Part shown: in pieces, positions 1-6,378 of the stretch | How positions within the stretch are numbered: the first letter of the stretch is position 1 | How the letters are laid out: every line of letters starts with the position of its first letter | Assembly: GCA_017961625.1 (NCBI GenBank) | Contig: JAGCWY010000106.1 | Location: forward strand, 16,061-80,060 | Length of the DNA: 64,000 nucleotides | From: Ruminococcus sp. | Lineage (GTDB): Bacteria; Bacillota; Clostridia; Oscillospirales; Ruminococcaceae | Direction of reading: 5' to 3' | Notes under the pieces: model-generated | What the model saw: only the letters and a program-made list of their open reading frames with translations | What the model was told of the DNA's origin: nothing | The model's database searches: none | Program-made: the position numbers and the translations under genes

Positions 1-1382
1 CAGATTTTTCACCCTCAAAGGCTGCTGAGGCAGGCACAAAGGAAAACGAGTATTACCTCTCTACTCTCAAAACTCTCGCAAAGGAGTTCAACAAACTTGA
101 AGCCGAGGGTATCCCCATTATATGGAGACCTCTCCACGAAGCCGAAGGCGGCGGCGGTGAGAACGGCTCATGGTTCTGGTGGGGCAGGGAAGGCTCCGCA
201 GCTTACAAAAAACTGTGGATATACACCTACGAGACTCTCACTAACGAGCTGAACTGCCACAACCTTATCTGGGAGTGGAATAGCTATAACTTTGCAACCT
301 CTGTGGACTGGTATCCCGGTGACGCTTATGTTGATATCATAGGCTACGACAAGTACAGCTGTACGGACTGGTCAACAGGAAGCGCAAGGTACTACCACAA
401 CGACAGCCCCTTCTCCTCAGTATTCTACGGCATAATGGAGAAGTACGGCAGTGCAAAGATGATATCCCTCGCCGAGAACGACTGCTTCTCGACACCTGAT
501 AAAATGCAGGAGGAAAAAGCCGGCTGGCTCTACTTCTGTACATGGTACGACGGCGGAAGCGACAATAACAACTTCCTGTCCAATCCAACCTTCAATACCA
601 AGGACGATACTATCGCTATGTATCAGAGCGAGTATTGTATAACTCTTGATGAGCTCCCGAAGAATCTCTACAAGAAGGACGGCGTTACTCCCCCCGACCC
701 GTCCAAAACTACCACCAGCACCACAACGACTACGGTCACTACTACTTCCGACCCGAACGCTACAACGACCACAACAGCGTATAAGTTCGAAATACAGAAG
801 AAGTCGGTGACTATTCCCGACGTGCCGAAGCTTGCTGTGGGAATGGAGATGCAGATAGACCTTACAGGAGCTCCGAACGCTTCTATCGGCGGTGCTGTCG
901 GCTTCGGAACGACTGCCGACGACTGGAAGAACATCGAGTGGAAGGGCAACGCGGACAAGGACGGCAAGCTCACCGTTCATGTTGACCTTAACGAAATGAT
1001 GGGGGCTTTCAAGACCTGCGAGGTGCAGGTATGGTGGTCGAACGTGTGGAACGCTGCGACTGAAAAGGCAGTGGATCAGCCCTACACCATTAACAGTTGT
1101 GAAGTGCATTACCTTATGGGAGGAGCTCTTGAGCCTCCGAAGTACGGCGACGCGAACTGCGACGATACAATAGATATGAGCGACGCGGTGCTTATAATGC
1201 AGGCGCTGGCAAATCCGAACAAGTACGGCATCAAAGGCACAGACGAACGCCATATCACAGAGGAGGGCGAATACCTTGCCGATGTTGATAAGACAAGCGA
1301 GGGACTGACTGCCAATGACGCCCTGAGGATACAGGAATATCTTCTCAAAAAGATTGCTGACCTTTATCCTACTTATGCATGA
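1..1382 (+). CDS. GH26 beta-mannanase with dockerin (5' end outside window)
   Basis: The reading frame is open from base 3, so the start lies upstream. The catalytic part carries the GH26 hallmark RPLHEAEGG...WFWWG (about 108-185), where the Glu after His is the acid/base. A second Glu in MISLAENDCF (about 460-485) fits the nucleophile. A Thr-rich linker follows (about 705-775), then a beta-sandwich-like module (about 790-1120) that I cannot place in a CBM family. A type I dockerin ends the protein (about 1140-1375), with repeats GDANCDDTIDMSDAV and ADVDKTSEGLTANDA. The protein is presumably secreted and cellulosome-bound, cutting beta-mannan. The unassigned module may bind carbohydrate, which is inference. 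The family call is firm; exact substrate is not known from sequence. Confidence 0.88.
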   Translation, partial: DFSPSKAAEAGTKENEYYLSTLKTLAKEFNKLEAEGIPIIWRPLHEAEGGGGENGSWFWWGREGSAAYKKLWIYTYETLTNELNCHNLIWEWNSYNFATSVDWYPGDAYVDIIGYDKYSCTDWSTGSARYYHNDSPFSSVFYGIMEKYGSAKMISLAENDCFSTPDKMQEEKAGWLYFCTWYDGGSDNNNFLSNPTFNTKDDTIAMYQSEYCITLDELPKNLYKKDGVTPPDPSKTTTSTTTTTVTTTSDPNATTTTTAYKFEIQKKSVTIPDVPKLAVGMEMQIDLTGAPNASIGGAVGFGTTADDWKNIEWKGNADKDGKLTVHVDLNEMMGAFKTCEVQVWWSNVWNAATEKAVDQPYTINSCEVHYLMGGALEPPKYGDANCDDTIDMSDAVLIMQALANPNKYGIKGTDERHITEEGEYLADVDKTSEGLTANDALRIQEYLLKKIADLYPTYA

Positions 1383-1407
1383 TAAGTTAAAGCAGAATAT
1401 ACGAGAT

Positions 1408-1455
1408 AAGCCCCGAAGTTGTGATGATGTCATCATTACTTCGGGGCTTTAATAT
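1408..1455 (+). terminator. Rho-independent terminator after the mannanase
   Basis: A 12-bp stem (1408-1419 with 1438-1449) encloses a loop that is itself partly self-complementary (GATGATG/CATCAT). A T-rich stretch follows. It lies between two convergent genes and may serve both. Confidence 0.8.
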
Positions 1456-1493
1456 TATTTTTTCTTTTCTGTGATATTGAATGAAATTTATTC

Positions 1494-2135
1494 TTATTTA
1501 GCTATTACATCAATGAAGGCATTATAAATATCTCCAAATGACATTTCATCAGTATTTTTAGATGATAATTGCTGATACAGATCATATCCTGTTATTACGT
1601 TGTTATATGTTGGACCAGTGCCAACGATATCTGCTGTATCTGAGGATTTTACTGTGCTGCATAAACTATAATCGCCATATATTACCGAGAACCATTCCAG
1701 TTCATTTAAGTCATAATCAAATTTATAATCACTTTTTCCTTCTTCAAAGAAACTATTTGTACGGTTTTTGAAATCCTCGATATCAAAATCATCAGGAACA
1801 TTATAATCTTTGCTTCCATCAAAACTGATGATAAAAGCATATCCAGGCATTGGCAGCTTTTCAATATCCTCCATTTCAACAAGAGCCATGTTTTCTGCCT
1901 GTGAAATTAATTTAGCTACTCTGTCCATGTATTCAGCAGTTTCTTCCGGGGACATTTCGTTTGAAGTGGTTTCCGTGGGAACGATGCTGGTATCAGATGT
2001 CGTGATTATTTCGGTTGTTGTTTGATTTGTGACCGTTGTAGTTGCGTTTGGGTTGGAAATCTCATTATTACCGCAGGAAGTAAAGGTGCAGAGCATTGCT
2101 GTAAATGCCATAAGAGATATAATTGCTTTTTTCAT
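1494..2135 (-). CDS. Putative lipoprotein, function unknown
   Basis: 213 aa. The N-terminus is a lipoprotein signal peptide with lipobox FTSC, so Cys20 would be lipidated and the protein held on the outer face of the membrane. A Thr-rich spacer follows. The rest is acidic (about residues 55-213) and resembles no family I recognise. Start ATG at 2135 is preceded by AAGGAT. It is the last of three minus-strand genes with short gaps (40 and 49 nt), so it is probably in an operon with the kinase-like gene and the transporter. No catalytic motif is visible. Confidence 0.65.
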   Translation of the reverse strand: MKKAIISLMAFTAMLCTFTSCGNNEISNPNATTTVTNQTTTEIITTSDTSIVPTETTSNEMSPEETAEYMDRVAKLISQAENMALVEMEDIEKLPMPGYAFIISFDGSKDYNVPDDFDIEDFKNRTNSFFEEGKSDYKFDYDLNELEWFSVIYGDYSLCSTVKSSDTADIVGTGPTYNNVITGYDLYQQLSSKNTDEMSFGDIYNAFIDVIAK

Positions 2136-2184
2136 TTTGATCCTTACTATGATGATTGTTATTGGTTTTTATCTTGTTAAAGGC

Positions 2185-2781
2185 TTATTCTCCAGATATT
2201 CTTGCTTTTACATAACTTTCGAGCATATCCACAGTTCTGTTTATACCGAGACGGGAACTGTTGATGCTTAGGTCGTAAAGTCTTGAATCGCCCCAGTGTC
2301 CCTCACAGTGATAGTTGTGGTAGCGTTTTCTTTTGCGGTCCTTTTTGTCGATAAGAGCCTTAGCCTTGTCCTCGGTGAGTTCATAGACGTTCATGACTCG
2401 TTTTATCTTTTCACTCATGTCGCCTAGTATGAATAGTGAAACAAGGCACTTGAAGTCTCGGAGCTTAGTCTCCGAGCAGCGGCCTACAACGACGAATGAC
2501 TCGCCGCTTGCAGCCTTTTCTCTCAGGAAATTGAACTGCATTTCAGCTATATTGTCTTCAATCGAGTTGCTGAAGCCGTTTACTCTGCGCGAGAGGAGGT
2601 GGTTTTTTGGTTTTTCATTGTACTTTTCAATCTCCTCTGGAGTAAGACCGGTCTTTGCGGCGATTTCCGTAATGAGGTGACGGTCGTATAATGGAATGTT
2701 GAAGCGCTTAGCGAGCTCTTCGGCGATAAATCTTCCGCCGCTTCCGAATTCACGGCCTACTGAAATGATGAACTGTGACAT
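2185..2781 (-). CDS. Cytidylate kinase-like P-loop protein
   Basis: 198 aa. The N-terminus ISVGREFGSGGR is the P-loop of the cytidylate-kinase-like family. ELAKRFNIPLYDRHLI and the later VVVGRCSE fit the same fold. Unlike true Cmk, these stand-alone proteins (about 200 aa) are common in Clostridia, often beside transporters, and their substrate is unknown. A strong AAGGAGGA sits just upstream of the ATG at 2781. The gene follows the transporter by 40 nt on the same strand, suggesting co-transcription. The fold call is fairly sure; the reaction is not. Confidence 0.75.
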   Translation of the reverse strand: MSQFIISVGREFGSGGRFIAEELAKRFNIPLYDRHLITEIAAKTGLTPEEIEKYNEKPKNHLLSRRVNGFSNSIEDNIAEMQFNFLREKAASGESFVVVGRCSETKLRDFKCLVSLFILGDMSEKIKRVMNVYELTEDKAKALIDKKDRKRKRYHNYHCEGHWGDSRLYDLSINSSRLGINRTVDMLESYVKARISGE

Positions 2782-2821
2782 GAGTATTCCTCCTTTTTAT
2801 AATATCCTGTTGTTTATTTTA

Positions 2822-4174
2822 TCAAAGATACCTTACGAAAAGATATACCGTTGATATACCGAGAACTATAACTGTTGCGGGAGCAAGACGCTTGCAGTAC
2901 CGGCCCCAGCCAATAGGATAGCCATTTTTCTGTGCTACAGAGGTGCCAACAACGTTTGCTGAGGCTCCGATAGGAGTAGCGCTGCCGCCGATATCCGTAC
3001 CCATAGCCAGCGCCCATGCGAGAGTGGATATAGGAACTCCAGATGTCTCCGCAAGGCTCTGTATGATAGGCACCATTGTTGCGGCGAAGGGAATATTGTC
3101 AACGAAAGCACTGGCAATAGCTGATACCCAAAGTATGATAGCAATCATGAGCATTACATTACCGCCGCTGATGTCGCCGATGAAGTTGGCGATGAGCTTG
3201 AGTATTCCTGTTTCCTCGAGTCCGCTTACAACTACAAAAAGGCCTATGAAGAAGAGGAGAGTCTTGTAGTCAACTTTTTTTATGAGTTCCTTGGCGTGTT
3301 TGCCGAAGGCTACAAGAGTCACCACAGCTATGAAAAGACCGATACTTGCAACGGTCAGATGAGTGGTTGCGTGAGTCACGAGAAGAAGAACAGCAAGTCC
3401 AAATATAATACTGCTGATTATGAAGTCCTTCTTATTTGTGATAGCCTCTGAAGGCTTGGGGAACTTACTCATATCCACGGGCTCATTCTTTCCGCCTGTG
3501 ATATCCTTGCGAAATGCGAAATATAAGAAGATGACTGACACGATCAGGGATATTCCTGCACAGAGACCTGTATTTGTGAGAAAGTCAAAGAAGGAAAAGC
3601 CAAGGGACGTGCCAATGATTATATTCGGGGGATCTCCGCACATTGTAGCTGAACCACCTAAGTTCGCGCAGAAGATCTCAGAGAGTATCATAGGTACGGG
3701 ATTGAATTTGAGAAGAGTTGCAAGCTCTATGGTAACGGCTGCAAGGAACATTATGACTGTGATACTGTCGATGAACATGGAGAGTACAGCCGACATTATC
3801 ATGAAAGTTATGAATATTGGAACTGTCTTACATTTGACAAGGTAAGCAATCTTCATGCAGAGCCAACGGAAAAAGCCTGCCTTAGCCATTCCCTCCACCA
3901 TGACCATCATGCCTGCAATGAATATTATCGTCGACCAATTGATTCCCTTGCTCTCGCTTTCCGTGACCTGATACCAAAACTCCTTGGTAGCAAAGCCTTT
4001 GAGGGCGAGCGTATCTGATATGGCGGTACCGCTTCGCATACAAATACCGAATACGACAACGAGAGTGAGAAGTCCGCTGCCGAGTGTTACGTAGTGCCGT
4101 TCTATCTTGTCGAGAACTATCATTATGAACATTCCGACAAAGATGACAACGGCAAAGATCTGTGCTGCTGACAT
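2822..4174 (-). CDS. IT-superfamily (SLC13/ArsB/NhaD-like) membrane transporter
   Basis: 450 aa with about 10-12 hydrophobic segments. It shows the duplicated signature of the ion-transporter superfamily: GGSATMCGDPPNIIIG in the first half and GGSATPIGASANVVG in the second, each following a DSIT- or VDNIP-type re-entrant segment. Such proteins move anions such as dicarboxylates, sulfate or arsenite, or exchange Na+ for H+; sequence alone does not decide which. GGAGG lies 5 nt before the ATG at 4174. It is the first gene of a probable three-gene operon read from a good minus-strand promoter, through a leader packed with hairpins. Confidence 0.85.
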   Translation of the reverse strand: MSAAQIFAVVIFVGMFIMIVLDKIERHYVTLGSGLLTLVVVFGICMRSGTAISDTLALKGFATKEFWYQVTESESKGINWSTIIFIAGMMVMVEGMAKAGFFRWLCMKIAYLVKCKTVPIFITFMIMSAVLSMFIDSITVIMFLAAVTIELATLLKFNPVPMILSEIFCANLGGSATMCGDPPNIIIGTSLGFSFFDFLTNTGLCAGISLIVSVIFLYFAFRKDITGGKNEPVDMSKFPKPSEAITNKKDFIISSIIFGLAVLLLVTHATTHLTVASIGLFIAVVTLVAFGKHAKELIKKVDYKTLLFFIGLFVVVSGLEETGILKLIANFIGDISGGNVMLMIAIILWVSAIASAFVDNIPFAATMVPIIQSLAETSGVPISTLAWALAMGTDIGGSATPIGASANVVGTSVAQKNGYPIGWGRYCKRLAPATVIVLGISTVYLFVRYL

Positions 4175-4310
4175 ATTAACCTCCGGAAAAATGGCGGCAT
4201 CCGCCGCCGGGATAAATCTCCTGACGCCTCAGGATGCGTGAGAGCATAAATATGCTCTCTCTGCACACTGAAACGTGCAGGCGAACGCGTTCTGCGTTCA
4301 ATCAATCAAC
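4175..4310 (-). ncRNA. Structured 5' leader of the transporter (candidate riboregulator)
   Basis: Five short hairpins follow one another within about 107 nt: 4193-4205 (GGCGG/CCGCC), 4219-4234 (TCCTGA/TCAGGA), 4241-4258 (AGAGCATA/TATGCTCT), 4261-4280 (CTGCAC/GTGCAG) and 4283-4299 (GAACGC/GCGTTC). They lie between the promoter and the Shine-Dalgarno site of the transporter gene. No riboswitch class could be assigned by eye. Confidence 0.5.
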
Positions 4311-4314
4311 AGGA

Positions 4315-4343
4315 ATTATAGCATAATTACAAAACTAATTCAA
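4315..4343 (-). promoter_or_regulatory. Sigma-A promoter of the transporter operon
   Basis: On the minus strand TTGAAT (4343-4338) and TATAAT (4320-4315) are 17 bp apart. A TG one base upstream of the -10 box makes it an extended -10 promoter. Transcription would start near 4308, just before the hairpin cluster. Confidence 0.8.
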
Positions 4344-4441
4344 GGCAATTTTTGTTTTTTTTGGTATAAAGATGATTTTTGGGAAAACTGTCCTCATTTG
4401 TCAAATAAGCTGTGAATTTTTGGTAAGTGTGTCGATAGGTA

Positions 4442-4470
4442 TTGCAATGCGAAGTAATATGTGATATAAT
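4442..4470 (+). promoter_or_regulatory. Sigma-A promoter of the Ca2+/Na+ exchanger gene
   Basis: TTGCAA (4442-4447) and TATAAT (4465-4470) lie 17 bp apart, with an extended TGA just before the -10 box. A hairpin (AAAAGAGCT at 4490-4498, AGCTCTTTT at 4506-4514) follows in the leader. It lacks a T-run and is not an obvious terminator. Confidence 0.78.
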
Positions 4471-4550
4471 ATTATAAGTGTAGCGGCGCAAAAGAGCTTG
4501 TTTTGAGCTCTTTTGAACTTATATCTACAGTCGCTGTTAGGAGACGTAAA

Positions 4551-5489
4551 ATGCTGAAATATATACTGCTTGTGGGTGGTTTTGTACTGCTCATAAAGGG
4601 AGCTGACTTCTTTGTTGACGGAAGCTCGGCTGTTGCCAAAAGACTTAGGGTACCTTCGCTTATCATTGGAATGACCATAGTTGCAATGGGGACAAGTCTT
4701 CCCGAAACCTCGGTGAGCGTAAGCGCCTCGGTCCTCGGAAAAAATGACCTTGCAATAAGCAACGCCGTGGGCTCAAATATCTTCAACCTTATGGTGGTCT
4801 GCGGAGTCTGTGCTGTGCTGTGTCCCATGGTGATAGGTAAGGAGACACTGAAAAAGGATTTGCCATTTTCTGTGGCAGTTGCAGGAGTGCTCCTTGCGCT
4901 GGGCGCAGTAACGGGAACTGTTCAGCGCTGGGGAGGTATCATACTGCTGGTACTTTTTTCGTTCTTCCTTTATATGATGATTAGTTCTGCAAAAAAAGCA
5001 CGTGAAACCGGAAACAGTACCGATGATGACGAGTATAAGATAATGCCTGTATGGAAATGCTTGTTGTGCATAGCAGGTGGAGGAGCGGCGATAGCGGTGG
5101 GCGGAAGAATGGTAGTAGTTGGCGCTTCGGATATAGCACGTTCCTTCGGAATGTCGGACAACCTCATAGGTATGACTATAGTAGCTCTCGGAACGAGTCT
5201 CCCTGAGCTTGTAACGTCGATAGTTGCGGCAAGGAAGGGCGAGGTGGATATGGCTCTCGGAAACGTTGTGGGCTCGAATATATTCAATATACTTTTTGTT
5301 CTCGGCATAGCGGCGACGATATCGCCCATAGCCTTTACAATGCAGAATACCGTGGATACTGTTGCATTGATAGTTATGAGCCTTCTCGTTTTGCTTCTTT
5401 GTGCTCCGAGGAAGAAGCTCCTTCGCTGGCACGGTGCCTTGATGCTGACGGTATACGCAGGATATACGGCTTATATATTTGTGAGATAA
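4551..5489 (+). CDS. Calcium/sodium antiporter (YrbG-like, CaCA superfamily)
   Basis: 312 aa, about ten membrane segments in two homologous halves. Each half carries the alpha-repeat: GMTIVAMGTSLPE...VGSNIFN in the first and GMTIVALGTSLPE...VGSNIFN in the second. The Glu in each SLPE is the cation-binding residue of K+-independent exchangers of this family. A longer frame opens at 4503, but AGGAGA (4539-4544) points to the ATG at 4551 and the protein then starts directly with the first membrane helix. It probably exports Ca2+ against Na+. The next gene follows by 12 nt. Confidence 0.9.
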   Translation: MLKYILLVGGFVLLIKGADFFVDGSSAVAKRLRVPSLIIGMTIVAMGTSLPETSVSVSASVLGKNDLAISNAVGSNIFNLMVVCGVCAVLCPMVIGKETLKKDLPFSVAVAGVLLALGAVTGTVQRWGGIILLVLFSFFLYMMISSAKKARETGNSTDDDEYKIMPVWKCLLCIAGGGAAIAVGGRMVVVGASDIARSFGMSDNLIGMTIVALGTSLPELVTSIVAARKGEVDMALGNVVGSNIFNILFVLGIAATISPIAFTMQNTVDTVALIVMSLLVLLLCAPRKKLLRWHGALMLTVYAGYTAYIFVR

Positions 5490-5501
5490 AGGAGAGAAGA
5501 T

Positions 5502-5861
5502 ATGCAGTGTACGAAATGCGGTTCGGAAATAGGCAGCGGCGATCGCTTCTGCCCGGTATGCAAGACTCCGGCTCCGGGTCAGTACGTTAATCCACAGTTC
5601 CACGGAGTAGTGCCGCCGAAGGACGAGAACGGAGAAGAGCTCCCCCGTGAAGACAGACCGGCAGCAGATGGACTTATCATTCTTTCGTTGCTCATGCCCT
5701 TTGTAGGCTTTCTGATAGGCGCGATTTGCCTCGGGAACAAGGAGAAAAGAGCCGGAAGGGCGTATATACTACTATCCTTTATAAACTTGCTCCTGTGTAT
5801 AATAATTATTGTTTTTGTGTTTGTCCTACCTTTTATCGTTTTAGGCAGAGCAGTGACATAA
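5502..5861 (+). CDS. Zinc-ribbon membrane protein
   Basis: 119 aa. Residues 1-20 form a zinc ribbon with two CxxC pairs (CTKC, CPVC). A Pro-rich charged linker follows, then two hydrophobic helices (about residues 58-75 and 88-112) of the kind seen in small DUF4190-like proteins. It is probably a cytoplasmic zinc finger anchored in the membrane; no function can be inferred. AAAGGAGAG precedes the ATG. Its stop codon overlaps the ATG of a decayed second zinc ribbon (TAATG). Confidence 0.72.
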   Translation: MQCTKCGSEIGSGDRFCPVCKTPAPGQYVNPQFHGVVPPKDENGEELPREDRPAADGLIILSLLMPFVGFLIGAICLGNKEKRAGRAYILLSFINLLLCIIIIVFVFVLPFIVLGRAVT

Positions 5862-5938
5862 TGGCGAATTATACTGTGCCGGCTGCGGAAGTTCCGTCTG
5901 CCGGTATTTTTGCGCAATTCCGGGTATAATAAAATGTA
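5861..5938 (+). pseudogene. Remnant of a second zinc-ribbon gene
   Basis: An ATG overlaps the stop of the previous gene. Read in frame it gives only a 22-residue nonsense peptide. Shifting by one base after the second codon gives ELYCAGCGSS, a classic first half of a zinc ribbon. Further shifts give PSAGIF and then FCA..GYNK, the expected second half. At least two frameshifts would be needed, so this looks like a decayed start of another zinc-ribbon protein. The evidence is short and could be chance. Confidence 0.4.
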
Positions 5939-5981
5939 TTATTGATAGTAAAAATTACGCGTTGTACACTTCGACGGTAAA

Positions 5982-6060
5982 CATTGTGTAAAAACATGAA
6001 TAAATTATACTATACTACAATTATTGTGATGGATTTGTGAAATATGCATTTTACACAATG
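5982..6060. repeat. Perfect 12-bp inverted repeat around an AT-rich segment
   Basis: CATTGTGTAAAA (5982-5993) and TTTTACACAATG (6049-6060) are exact reverse complements, 55 bp apart. The right arm abuts the -35 region of the next promoter. This fits a pair of operator half-sites or a looping repressor site, but the role is inferred. Confidence 0.6.
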
Positions 6061-6086
6061 ACTTTTCTGAATTTTTGTGATATAAT
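6059..6086 (+). promoter_or_regulatory. Promoter of the secreted-protein/peptide operon
   Basis: TATAAT at 6081-6086 has an extended TGA (6078-6080). The -35 region is weak (TGACTT, 6059-6064, 16-bp spacing), which fits a promoter relying on the extended -10 or on an activator. Confidence 0.6.
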
Positions 6087-6378
6087 AACATTAATTTTGA
6101 ATAACGTTCCATTATTGATCTGAATATTAAGATGGGTAAAGATACTTGACATATTTGTATGACTTTTTTAAGTCCTGGTATACAAGCATGGATAGTTCCT
6201 TGCCCCTTTTTTGTCTTTATACATCAGTATGGCTACTGCTTCCGCGTTTCGCCGCACGGAGGGACAGCTCATACCTAATGCATATTAATCGCAGCAAATT
6301 AGAGGAAGACTGGGATCTGGATATGATATTTCCGTATAAACGGATACCTTTAAACTTTTAGGGAGGAATCAATTAATA

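Larger units (their letters stand above)
5930..6378. other. Non-coding gap of about 450 nt before the large secreted protein
   Basis: It holds a 12-bp inverted repeat (5982-5993 / 6049-6060), a promoter near 6059-6086 and a leader of about 280 nt. A 71-codon frame at 6146-6361 has no Shine-Dalgarno site and is probably not a gene. A GC-rich patch (about 6240-6275, TCCG...CGGA) could fold but matches no class I know. Confidence 0.6.

Noticed and set aside
5982..6060. Insertion-sequence ends
   Set aside because: Only 55 bp between arms and no transposase; no target duplication seen.
6146..6361. 71-codon frame in the leader of the secreted protein
   Set aside because: No ribosome binding site, unusual composition and it lies between promoter and gene; probably leader RNA.
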